From an uncultured Bacilli bacterium (GTDB lineage: Bacteria > Bacillota_I > Bacilli_A > RF39 > UBA660), in contig CANQNA010000063.1 of NCBI GenBank assembly GCA_947625005.1, forward strand, positions 1 to 7,907: a stretch of 7,907 bases of DNA, given 5' to 3'. The position numbers were made by a program, and so were the translations under genes. Positions 1-5,967 of this stretch are shown in pieces (position 1 is the first letter of the stretch; each line of letters begins with the position of its first letter). The notes under the pieces were generated by a model. The model ran no database searches. It was not told the DNA's origin and saw only the letters and a list, made by a program, of their open reading frames with translations.

Positions 1-801
1 CATAGTTACTCCTAAGAATGGTCGTTTAATACTTCCATCCTTTATTAATTGATCTGCATAATTTAAAGCATCTTCGATAGGAATAGCAAATCCCATTCCT
101 TCTACTCCTGATGAAACCAATTTCATATTAGTAACACCAATTACTTCTCCATTAGCATTAGCAAGAGGTCCACCTGAATTTCCATTATTAATTGAAGCAT
201 CAGTTTGTAAAACTCTCATAACCCAATCTGCTGATGAAGTATTACTAACACTTACTTCTACTAATCTATCTTTACCGGATAAAATTCCTCTAGTTACTGT
301 CCAAGAATATTCATCAGATAAAGGTCCTCCAATTGTAAATACTGTATCTCCTGCACGAGCTTTTTCATTGCTTCCTATTTCAGCAACTGCTAAAACTTTG
401 TCTTTATCTAAACTTAAAATTGCAATATCAGCATATTTATCGCTCGCAATTAATTTAACATCTTCTACATCGTCATTAGTAAATTTTATTTTAACACTAT
501 TTGCTCCTTCAACAACATGATGATTTGTCATAACATAAGCAGTATTTCCTTCAGTTTTATAAACAAATCCTGAACCACTACTAGTAAGAACTCCATCTTT
601 ATAAGCACCTACTACAACTACAGCATCATATAATTTTTCTACTGCATCAGCAATTCCTGTATCTGTAACAGTTACATTTTTTGACACTTTTGTTCCTGTT
701 TCTGTTGTTATAGGATATTTTAAAATGACCATATACATTGCTATTACACCTATAAAAAAGGATAAGATAACTGCTGAAATATTTATTACTTTTTTACTCA
801 T
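1..801 (-). CDS. htrA: HtrA/DegP-like membrane-anchored serine protease (S1C), 3' end missing
   Basis: This is a trypsin-fold serine protease of the HtrA/DegP type, which degrades or refolds damaged exported proteins at the outer face of the membrane. Translation from the ATG at 801 gives 267 residues, open through the left edge. Residues 1-4 are cytoplasmic and about 5-27 form one membrane segment. The protease domain covers about 48-255, with the complete triad visible: His95 in TNHHVV, Asp125 in YADIAIL, and Ser209 in GNSGGP. The last visible residues, RPFLGVTM, are where a PDZ domain normally begins, so the PDZ part lies outside the window. The Shine-Dalgarno AGGAGAG at 815-809 overlaps the stop codon of the Abi_2 gene upstream, so the two are probably translationally coupled. 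No promoter is seen directly upstream. Family assignment is secure; the exact orthologue (HtrA, HtrB, YyxA) cannot be settled from a partial gene. Confidence 0.93.
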   Translation of the reverse strand, partial: MSKKVINISAVILSFFIGVIAMYMVILKYPITTETGTKVSKNVTVTDTGIADAVEKLYDAVVVVGAYKDGVLTSSGSGFVYKTEGNTAYVMTNHHVVEGANSVKIKFTNDDVEDVKLIASDKYADIAILSLDKDKVLAVAEIGSNEKARAGDTVFTIGGPLSDEYSWTVTRGILSGKDRLVEVSVSNTSSADWVMRVLQTDASINNGNSGGPLANANGEVIGVTNMKLVSSGVEGMGFAIPIEDALNYADQLIKDGSIKRPFLGVTM

Positions 802-808
802 TAATTTT

Positions 809-815
809 CTCTCCT
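809..815 (-). promoter_or_regulatory. Shine-Dalgarno of htrA overlapping the Abi stop codon
   Basis: AGGAGAG reads 815-809 on the minus strand, 7 bases before the htrA ATG. It overlaps the TAG stop (816-814) of the upstream Abi_2 gene. Ribosomes finishing Abi would stop on the htrA initiation site, which favours coupled translation of the pair. Confidence 0.75.
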
Positions 816-1746
816 ATTCTAAATAACTAATTTCCTTAAAATTCAAAGGAAATCCTATAGTGTCTAATACTTTATCAATTTTAATTGTCTTTAATTTTCC
901 TTCTAATATGTCAATTTCATATGTGAGTTCGTTCATCATTAATTTAAATTCATCTTTTCTTAGCATTTGTTTAACTATAATTATTAAAGCATATAAATCA
1001 TTTTTACCATATATATATTCTCCATCCATAACAGGAATTTCTAAAGCATGGTGATATTTGGTATCAGGAATATTTCTTTGAGTTTTATGAGAATATAAGA
1101 TATCTTCATGAGCACATAGGTTACGAAAGTTTGATAAAATCGGTAAATAAATTTTTAAGGTCTCTACTTCTATATTATAATAATCAGCAATTTCCTTTTG
1201 ATCTTCAAATTTCATAATAGAATATAGCTCACTTACGATTCCAAAAGATAATACTTTTACTACAATCCACAAAGGTATATATCCATAAGAAGTTTGATAA
1301 TGCTGAGTTGCCGAATGTTGTGCTCCATTAATTCTTATTTGTCTTTTCATTTTTTGAATTAAATCATTAACTTGTTTTCTTTGTTCAGGATTAGAAGTAA
1401 AGTTGCTTGTCTTTAAATAATCATCTTCTTTATAACCATATTTTTTAGACAATTGGTAAGAAAAAATACTTTTAATATTATTTTCAATAATTAACAAATT
1501 CTTAAAAATAATGTTTCTGAACTGTCTATCAAAATTAAACATTGCATAAAGCTCATTAAAATTTGTATTAGTAATAAAGTTTTTTGCTGTCGGTGATTTT
1601 AAAAACATATGTCTATAACCACTTATAAAAAAGTAATTTTCGCGTAATAAAATGTTTCGAACAATCTCTTCGTCATCTATTACTAAGCCTTTATTTTTTA
1701 AAATCTCAATTTGTTCGTCGAGCGTTCGAAACTTTTTCGCTGACAT
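814..1746 (-). CDS. Abi_2 (AbiD/AbiF) family abortive-infection protein, HEPN-type putative RNase
   Basis: This is an Abi_2-family protein (AbiD/AbiF group) of about 310 residues. The family is linked to phage resistance by abortive infection, and its members are HEPN proteins expected to cleave RNA. Family marks, numbered from the ATG at 1746: LRENYFFISGYRHMF near 34-48, FDRQFRNII near 72-80 with the following helix to KKYGY, and IPLWIVVKVLSFG near 157-169. The HEPN motif RNLCAH (Arg208-x4-His213) matches the Rx4-6H catalytic signature. The frame stays open to a GTG at 1773, but that codon has no Shine-Dalgarno. The ATG at 1746 has AGGTGA four bases upstream, the same arrangement as prfB, so 1746 is preferred. 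The gene lies between a cell-wall amidase and htrA, all co-directional, with no antitoxin-like gene and only about 60 bases free upstream. The phage-defence role is inferred from family. An RNA-regulated toxin is an alternative. Confidence 0.88.
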   Translation of the reverse strand: MSAKKFRTLDEQIEILKNKGLVIDDEEIVRNILLRENYFFISGYRHMFLKSPTAKNFITNTNFNELYAMFNFDRQFRNIIFKNLLIIENNIKSIFSYQLSKKYGYKEDDYLKTSNFTSNPEQRKQVNDLIQKMKRQIRINGAQHSATQHYQTSYGYIPLWIVVKVLSFGIVSELYSIMKFEDQKEIADYYNIEVETLKIYLPILSNFRNLCAHEDILYSHKTQRNIPDTKYHHALEIPVMDGEYIYGKNDLYALIIIVKQMLRKDEFKLMMNELTYEIDILEGKLKTIKIDKVLDTIGFPLNFKEISYLE

Positions 1747-1750
1747 ACTA

Positions 1751-1756
1751 TCACCT
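1751..1756 (-). promoter_or_regulatory. Shine-Dalgarno deciding the Abi start
   Basis: AGGTGA reads 1756-1751 on the minus strand, followed by four bases and ATG at 1746. The prfB gene has the identical AGGTGA-N4-ATG layout. The alternative GTG at 1773 has only A/T-rich sequence upstream, so this site supports the shorter protein. Confidence 0.65.
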
Positions 1757-1757
1757 A

Positions 1758-1773
1758 GTGTAAATTTTAACAC
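1758..1773. promoter_or_regulatory. 16-bp imperfect dyad over a possible -10 of the Abi gene
   Basis: The minus strand reads GTGTTAAAATTTACAC, a 16-base inverted repeat with one mismatched pair and an AT centre. It lies two bases upstream of the Abi Shine-Dalgarno and contains TAAAAT, a plausible -10; the matching -35 (TACAAA, 17-bp spacer) is poor, 3 of 6. It could be an operator, a small leader hairpin, or chance in AT-rich DNA. Confidence 0.3.
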
Positions 1774-1809
1774 AATATTTGTAATTTTTGTATATATTTT
1801 ATGTGAAAA

Positions 1810-2457
1810 TTAATTCCTAAATGTAAACTCTATTAAAGTTTTTGTTATTTTTTGACTCATCTTTTTTATATAATCATTATTTTGTAAATTTTCTCTATCC
1901 TGATAATTAGATAAAAAACCACATTCTATTAATATCCCTGGTTTATTTAGTTTGTTATACATATATAAAGATTTATCCATCACTTTAGCTTTCCTTTCAG
2001 AATTTAGAGACTTTTGCATAATAACTGCTAAATTCTTGTTATCTGGAAATAAATTGTTATAAAAAATTTGTGCTCCATGATATTTAGAGTCATTGAAATA
2101 GTTTAAATGAATAGATAAATAATAATCCGCATTAGAATTATTTATTAAAAGAATTCGGTTGTCAAAATCACTTTTTTTACGTCTTGTAGCATTTGGTTTA
2201 GCTAAATCATAATCTCCTGTTCTAGTAAATAAAACTGTCGCTCCATTTTTTTCTAATTCATGGGCTAAAATTTTGACAATATTTAAATTTATGTCTTTTT
2301 CATAAATATCTTTATAAAGACTGCCGACATCTTTACCTCCATGTCCAGCATCTAAAAAAATAGTTTGATTGGATAATTTTAGTTTACGATTATCAGCAAC
2401 TACAGTAGTAATTAAACAAAAAAATAACATAATAATTATTATAACTTTAACTTTCAT
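1810..2457 (-). CDS. cwlD: CwlD-type N-acetylmuramoyl-L-alanine amidase (Amidase_3)
   Basis: This zinc amidase cleaves the bond between N-acetylmuramic acid and L-Ala in peptidoglycan outside the membrane. It has 215 residues. Residues about 4-21 form a signal peptide or membrane anchor, and an Amidase_3 domain fills about 31-212. The zinc ligands are visible as His39 in LDAGHGG, Glu53 in YEKDINL and His117 in LSIHLN; catalytic Glu178 lies in GILIECGFLSN. The motif order, the GAQIFYNN stretch and the single-domain size resemble CwlD, which in Bacillus acts with PdaA to make muramic delta-lactam in spore cortex. A general wall-remodelling amidase is equally possible, because no sporulation gene is visible here. 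It starts 17 bp after the yitT-family gene and has no recognisable Shine-Dalgarno, so it may depend on translation of the upstream gene. The domain is certain; the CwlD name is moderately supported. Confidence 0.88.
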   Translation of the reverse strand: MKVKVIIIIMLFFCLITTVVADNRKLKLSNQTIFLDAGHGGKDVGSLYKDIYEKDINLNIVKILAHELEKNGATVLFTRTGDYDLAKPNATRRKKSDFDNRILLINNSNADYYLSIHLNYFNDSKYHGAQIFYNNLFPDNKNLAVIMQKSLNSERKAKVMDKSLYMYNKLNKPGILIECGFLSNYQDRENLQNNDYIKKMSQKITKTLIEFTFRN

Positions 2458-2474
2458 AATAAAATATATGTTAT

Positions 2475-3326
2475 TTATTTTTTTTCATTAATTTTAACAT
2501 TTTTATTTAAAACTTCATAACTATCAGTAATTGAAATAAAAGCATGAGGATCTATTGCTTTTATACCTTCTTTAATTTCATAATAATCTTTAGTATTAAC
2601 AATAGTCATAATAATATCATTTTCTTTTTTAGTAAATCCACCTTTTGCTTCCAAAATAGTTATATCATGTTTTAAATCATCCATTATATATTTTTTTACC
2701 TCATGTTCTTTTTCAGTAATTATATAAAAAGCTTTTGAATCACTAATTCCAATACGAGCACGAGTAGTCATAGTTCGAACTATAAGAATTAAGAATAAAG
2801 AATATATAGCATTTTCTACAGGAATAACTTTGAACGAAAAAAGAATTACTATTAAATCACATATAAGAGTTATACTTTTTGATTTTCTTGTGGAAACACT
2901 ATTTATAATATCTTCTATTATATAAAATCCTCCAACACTATAACCTTCTTTATAAATAATACTATTACCAATTCCCATTAAAATGGAAGCACAAAGAACT
3001 ATTAATAATTTTTCTAATCCATTTAGTGTAATTATTGTAACTATATTTTGAGTAAGATAGATAAATAAAGGAATTAAAAGACATGCTCCTAAATATTTTA
3101 AATATCTTTTATAATTAAAAGCTGAGATGGTAATTAACAAAAAACATAAATTTACTATTAAAATAAATATGGCTGGAGAAAAATTTGTACTATAATAGAT
3201 AAATGCTCCTAAACCATTTATTCCGGGAGAAATTAACTTATTAGGTATAATAAATAAATTATAACTAATTGCTATAATCAGTGAAGCTAAAATTAATTTT
3301 ACAACTCCTATTATTCTTTCTTTCAT
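2475..3326 (-). CDS. YitT-family membrane protein (YitT_membrane plus DUF2179)
   Basis: This is an integral membrane protein of 283 residues in the YitT/YvjA family, whose function is unknown. Hydrophobic segments are visible at about 6-27, 51-70, 78-99, 105-125, 150-168 and 172-187. The cytoplasmic C-terminal domain (about 197-275) matches DUF2179, with AFYIITEKEHEV, ITILEAKGGFTKKE and AFISITDSYEVLN. The C-terminal domain has a small ferredoxin-like, ligand-sensing look, but no ligand is established. The ATG at 3326 follows the prfB stop codon by one base, and its Shine-Dalgarno (GGAG, 8 bases before ATG) lies inside the last codons of prfB, so the two genes are translationally coupled. A YitT-family gene (yvjA) also follows prfB in Bacillus subtilis as I recall, so this may be conserved synteny. 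Family assignment is firm; function is open. Confidence 0.9.
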   Translation of the reverse strand: MKERIIGVVKLILASLIIAISYNLFIIPNKLISPGINGLGAFIYYSTNFSPAIFILIVNLCFLLITISAFNYKRYLKYLGACLLIPLFIYLTQNIVTIITLNGLEKLLIVLCASILMGIGNSIIYKEGYSVGGFYIIEDIINSVSTRKSKSITLICDLIVILFSFKVIPVENAIYSLFLILIVRTMTTRARIGISDSKAFYIITEKEHEVKKYIMDDLKHDITILEAKGGFTKKENDIIMTIVNTKDYYEIKEGIKAIDPHAFISITDSYEVLNKNVKINEKK

Positions 3327-3327
3327 A

Positions 3328-4423
3328 TTATCTACTCCATTTTAAATAAGCATCTATAAATGGACCTATATCTCCATCTAAAACTTTACTAGCATTTATA
3401 TTTTCATAGCCTGTTCTTACATCTTTTACTAAAGTGTACGGTTCTAAAGTATAATTTCTTATTTGGCTACCAAATTCTATATTTGTTGAATCTTTTAAAT
3501 TTTTTAATTCATTTTCTCGTTTATCTAATTCTAATTTATATAATTTATTTTTTAATACTTTTAAGGCTGTCTCTTTATTTTTTATTTGACTTCTTTCATT
3601 TTGACAAGTAACAACTATCCCTGTAGGAATATGAGTAATTCTAACCGCTGAATCAGTAGTATTTACTCCTTGTCCTCCACAACCACTGCTTCTATAAACA
3701 TCTATGCGCAGTTCATTTTCATTTATATCATAATCTTCTATTTCCGAAAACTCAGGAAGTACAGAAACTGCAGCAAAAGAAGTGTGACGACGAGAATTAG
3801 AATCAAAGGGACTAATTCTAACTAAACGATGAACACCTATTTCACTTTTTAAATATCCATAAGCATAAAGACCTGTTATTTTTAATAAAACTGATTTTAT
3901 TCCCGCAGTATCTCCAGGTTGTTTATCAATAATTTCATAAGTAAAATTACTTTTATCTAAATACATAGTATACATTCTTAGAAGCATATTAGCCCAATCA
4001 CAAGCTTCTGTCCCTCCGGCACCAGGATGGATTTCTAAATAACAGTTGTTTTTATCATGTTCTTTATTTAGATAAGTACTAATTTCCAATTCATTTAATT
4101 GTTTTAAAAGATCTTGATAATTATTAACTAAATCATTTATTAATTCTGTTTCCTCAGTAATATTATCCATACTTAAGAAATCTAAACTGCTTTTAATAGA
4201 ATTTTCTAAATTTTTAAATAAGTCAAGTTGTTTTTGGAAATTAATTAATTCAGAATTAATTTTTTGTGATTCTTCATAATTGTTCCAAATCTCAGGATTA
4301 TTTAATTTCTCAGTTAACTCTTTTACATATTCTTGTTTTTTAGAAATTTCAAAGTGACCTCCCAATTACTTTTAATTTTTCTTCTAAATCTTTAAAATCC
4401 TCAGTTAATTCTTTTATATCCAT
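3328..4423 (-). CDS. prfB: Peptide chain release factor 2 (RF2), made by programmed +1 frameshift
   Basis: RF2 recognises UAA and UGA stop codons and triggers peptide release on the ribosome. The gene begins at the ATG at 4423 (AGGTGA four bases upstream), runs 24 codons to CTT, then meets an in-frame TGA at 4351-4349. A +1 shift at CTT-T continues the frame to TAA at 3330, giving 364 residues, the same size as E. coli and B. subtilis RF2. The frame after the shift could look like a 345-residue protein starting at TTG 4365, but that would lack the conserved N-terminus. In full-length numbering, the stop-codon recognition motif SPF is at 204-206 and the catalytic GGQ at 249-251. The context is SSGCGGQGVN, where SGAGGQHVN is usual, so Cys replaces Ala and Gly replaces His beside GGQ. 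The gene heads a five-gene co-directional run, with its own promoter and an upstream terminator. Confidence 0.96.
4349..4363 (-). promoter_or_regulatory. prfB programmed +1 frameshift site with internal Shine-Dalgarno
   Basis: The minus strand reads GGGAGGTCACTTTGA. A Shine-Dalgarno-like GGGAGG (4363-4358) sits exactly three bases before the slippery CTT, which is followed by in-frame TGA. This is the classical autoregulatory arrangement of RF2: when RF2 is scarce the ribosome pauses at UGA and slips into the productive frame. The base after TGA is A here, where C is usual. Confidence 0.95.
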
Positions 4424-4427
4424 ATAA

Positions 4428-4433
4428 TCACCT
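4428..4433 (-). promoter_or_regulatory. Shine-Dalgarno of prfB
   Basis: AGGTGA reads 4433-4428, four bases before the ATG at 4423. It fixes the true prfB start in the frame that ends at TGA 4351, upstream of the shift. Confidence 0.75.
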
Positions 4434-4440
4434 ATTATTA

Positions 4441-4468
4441 AGTATATCAAAATATTTAAAAATGGAAA
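4441..4468 (-). promoter_or_regulatory. Extended -10 promoter of the prfB run
   Basis: The -10 is TATACT at 4446-4441 (5 of 6), preceded by TG plus one base (4449-4447), giving an extended -10. A -35-like TTTCCA is at 4468-4463 (4 of 6) with a 16-bp spacer. Transcription would start near 4434, leaving a leader of about 11 bases before the prfB ATG. It lies directly after the deaminase terminator. Confidence 0.65.
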
Positions 4469-4470
4469 AG

Positions 4471-4499
4471 AAAAGTCTTACAAAAAGTAAGATTTTTTT
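4471..4499 (-). terminator. Intrinsic terminator after the dCMP deaminase
   Basis: On the minus strand the stem TCTTAC pairs with GTAAGA around a TTTTT loop and is followed by CTTTTCTTTT. The upstream A-run can pair with the T-run and extend the stem past one mismatch. The deaminase TAA stop lies at the start of the structure. It could also work in the plus direction, where its T-run is longer, but no plus-strand gene ends here. Confidence 0.7.
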
Positions 4500-4977
4500 A
4501 AATTTCAATATTTAAAGTTTTACCAGATAGTTGATATTGCCTATATTTAATACCACAAGTATCTAACATTTTTTTAGAAGCTATATTACCATCAGTATTA
4601 GCATATTTATCACTTAAATAAATTACTTCTTTTATTCCTGATTGAATAAGGGCTTTAGCACATTCATTACAAGGAAAAAGTGTAACATAAATTTTACAAC
4701 CAGAAACTTTAGTTTTAGCATTTAAAATAGCATTTAATTCAGAATGACAAACATATGCATATTTAGTATCAAGAAAATCTCCATCACGTTCCCACGTCAT
4801 ATCTTTATCGTCATTGTATCCAATAGGTGCTCCATTATAACCTAGAGAAACTATTTTATTGTTTTCATCAACAATGCATGCACCAACTTGACTATTTGGA
4901 TCTTTGCTTCTTTCCGCAGAAACTAAAGCAATTGCCATAAAATATTCATCCCAAGATATATAATTTTGTCTTTTCAT
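4498..4977 (-). CDS. dCMP deaminase, DCTD-like
   Basis: This zinc enzyme deaminates dCMP to dUMP, supplying thymidylate synthase with substrate for dTTP. Translation from the ATG at 4977 gives 159 residues. The zinc and catalytic residues are visible as His78-Ser79-Glu80 in VCHSELNAI and Cys103/Cys106 in PCNEC; Glu80 is the proton-shuttling residue. RSKDPNSQVGACIV (23-36) and GYNGAP (46-51) are conserved in allosteric dCMP deaminases. The frame runs on to a TTG at 5028, but that start would lie on the -35 of the gene's own promoter; the ATG at 4977 has AGAGGT four bases upstream and is chosen. Several stretches resemble vertebrate DCTD more than B. subtilis ComEB, including DPNSQVGACIV, FPCNECAK and IKEVIYLSDKY. 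Ser instead of Ala in the HxE motif is tolerated in the wider deaminase family. The gene is a single transcription unit between two terminators. Confidence 0.94.
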   Translation of the reverse strand: MKRQNYISWDEYFMAIALVSAERSKDPNSQVGACIVDENNKIVSLGYNGAPIGYNDDKDMTWERDGDFLDTKYAYVCHSELNAILNAKTKVSGCKIYVTLFPCNECAKALIQSGIKEVIYLSDKYANTDGNIASKKMLDTCGIKYRQYQLSGKTLNIEI

Positions 4978-4981
4978 AATT

Positions 4982-4987
4982 ACCTCT
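4982..4987 (-). promoter_or_regulatory. Shine-Dalgarno deciding the deaminase start
   Basis: AGAGGT reads 4987-4982, four bases before the ATG at 4977. Together with the promoter just upstream it rules out the longer frame that begins at TTG 5028. Confidence 0.75.
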
Positions 4988-4999
4988 TTTCTTTGTATC

Positions 5000-5028
5000 A
5001 TTATATCTAATATTTTAAATAGTTGCAA
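5000..5028 (-). promoter_or_regulatory. Sigma-A-type promoter of the dCMP deaminase gene
   Basis: A perfect TATAAT is at 5005-5000 with TTGCAA (4 of 6 to TTGACA) at 5028-5023 and a 17-bp spacer. Transcription should start near 4993, giving a leader of about 15 bases that carries the AGAGGT site. This is the best promoter in the window. Confidence 0.85.
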
Positions 5029-5039
5029 AAAAATTCTTA

Positions 5040-5068
5040 ATAAAAAAACGGATAAATTAAATATCCGT
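5040..5068 (-). terminator. Intrinsic terminator after the surface-protein gene
   Basis: On the minus strand ACGGATA pairs with TATCCGT around a 7-base AT loop (5068-5048), followed at once by a T-run (5047-5042). It starts two bases after the TAA stop of the surface protein and closes the M60/surface-protein unit. Confidence 0.88.
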
Positions 5069-5069
5069 C

Positions 5070-5951
5070 TTAGACTTTTTTCTTTTTAATTACATAAACT
5101 ATGATTATAGTTAAGACTAATAAACCTCCCATAGTTCCTAAAATCCAATAAACATTCTTATTTTTCTTTGATATTTCATTTTTTTCATTATTATCTTGAT
5201 TATCATTTATATCTGTTTTATCATCTTGTTCATTTTGTTCTTTTTGTTCATCTTTTTCCTCTTCATTGTTTGTATTATTGTTATTTGTAGTTGTTGGATT
5301 ATTTTTATCACTATTTGTTTTATTATTGTTTGTATTTATATTATCAGATTTACCATCACTTGAATTATTATCTTCAGTAATAGTATTTTCTTCTTTTTTA
5401 GATTCTTCTTTAGAATCTTCTTCTTTTTTGGTTTCTTCTTTAACTTCTTCTTTATTAACTACATAAGTAAAATTACTTGTATCACCAAATGTTATGTCTT
5501 CTTTTGAAATATTTTGAGAATCTAAATTATTATCAATTATTGTTAAAGAATCTACACTAAATGAATATTTTACATTTTCTTTGGCATTAGTACTCAATGT
5601 AATTATTCCCAGCAATAATTCTTTTTTAGCATTTAATAAATTATGAGTACTACCTCTACCACCTGTTACAATTTTAATTTCCAAAGTTTTATTTTTGGCA
5701 TCATAATCATAGTTTGCTGTATAATTATTTTCTTTTATTTTGTTATTAAAACTTAAATCTTTTACTGTTACATTACCAGCTATTTTTAACTTTAAATCAA
5801 TACCCCCAATAAAGCCTTCTTCAAAGTGCAGGGTAGTATTTAACTTACCATTACTATCCTCAGCTAAATTGACTTTATTTAAAGCTTTAGAAGTAATTGG
5901 GAAAAGCATAAATAGAGTTATTGCTATTATAAATGTTGTTATTTTCTTCAT
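5070..5951 (-). CDS. Membrane-anchored surface protein with cohesin-like domain and acidic Asn-rich stalk
   Basis: I do not recognise a named gene here. The 293-residue product has a signal peptide (about 1-23, probable cut after SKA), then a beta-rich globular domain (about 24-165). A low-complexity Asn/Glu/Lys/Asp stalk follows (about 167-265), then one membrane helix (267-288) and a KKKKV tail. This topology puts the N-domain outside, held off the membrane by the stalk. The globular domain alternates hydrophobic strands (IDLKLKIAGNVTVKDLSF, LEIKIVTGG, LLLGIITLS, YSFSVDSLTIID), a pattern like cohesin or CBM-type beta-sandwiches. That fold call is inference. It starts 16 bp behind the M60 peptidase gene with a strong AGGAGG, so the two are probably co-transcribed. 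A role in holding the secreted peptidase or a glycan at the surface is possible but unproven. No sortase motif is present. Confidence 0.85.
   Translation of the reverse strand: MKKITTFIIAITLFMLFPITSKALNKVNLAEDSNGKLNTTLHFEEGFIGGIDLKLKIAGNVTVKDLSFNNKIKENNYTANYDYDAKNKTLEIKIVTGGRGSTHNLLNAKKELLLGIITLSTNAKENVKYSFSVDSLTIIDNNLDSQNISKEDITFGDTSNFTYVVNKEEVKEETKKEEDSKEESKKEENTITEDNNSSDGKSDNINTNNNKTNSDKNNPTTTNNNNTNNEEEKDEQKEQNEQDDKTDINDNQDNNEKNEISKKNKNVYWILGTMGGLLVLTIIIVYVIKKKKV
5157..5453 (-). repeat. Low-complexity stalk coding region
   Basis: About 99 codons encode almost only Glu, Lys, Asn, Asp, Thr, Ser and Gln. An EEVKEETKKEEDSKEESKKE-type half comes first, then an Asn/Thr half with NNNNTNN, then a Glu/Gln/Asp half. 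The DNA is purine-rich on the coding strand with short imperfect repeats of GAA/AAA/AAT codons. Such tracts vary in length between strains by slippage, and they create spurious open frames on the opposite strand. Confidence 0.75.
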
Positions 5952-5960
5952 TATACTTTT

Positions 5961-5966
5961 CCTCCT
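5961..5966 (-). promoter_or_regulatory. Strong Shine-Dalgarno of the surface-protein gene
   Basis: A full AGGAGG reads 5966-5961, nine bases before the ATG at 5951 and one base after the stop of the M60 gene. It implies efficient reinitiation on a shared transcript. Confidence 0.8.
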
Positions 5967-5967
5967 C

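Noticed and set aside
860..1054. Plus-strand open frame of 64 codons
   Set aside because: It lies wholly antisense to the Abi_2 gene and shows no domain or ribosome-binding site. It is a shadow of the minus-strand coding sequence.
1785..1803. ATTTT-CACAT-AAAAT hairpin between the amidase and Abi genes as a terminator
   Set aside because: The stem is five A/T pairs with no GC and no downstream T-run, so it would not terminate transcription. It is expected by chance at this base composition.
1747..1809. Noncoding RNA antitoxin beside the Abi_2 gene
   Set aside because: The gap is about 60 bases of AT-rich DNA with no stable multi-stem structure, no tandem repeats and no own terminator. I cannot support an RNA gene from the sequence alone.
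3328..4365. RF2 starting at TTG 4365 as a complete 345-residue protein
   Set aside because: The TTG lies within the frame-0 leader, beside the frameshift Shine-Dalgarno. Initiation there would drop the 24-residue leader that brings RF2 to its normal length.
5266..5466. Plus-strand open frame of 66 codons rich in Leu, Val and Ser
   Set aside because: It is the antisense of the Asn/Glu/Lys stalk. Its hydrophobic look follows from the complement of purine-rich repeats.
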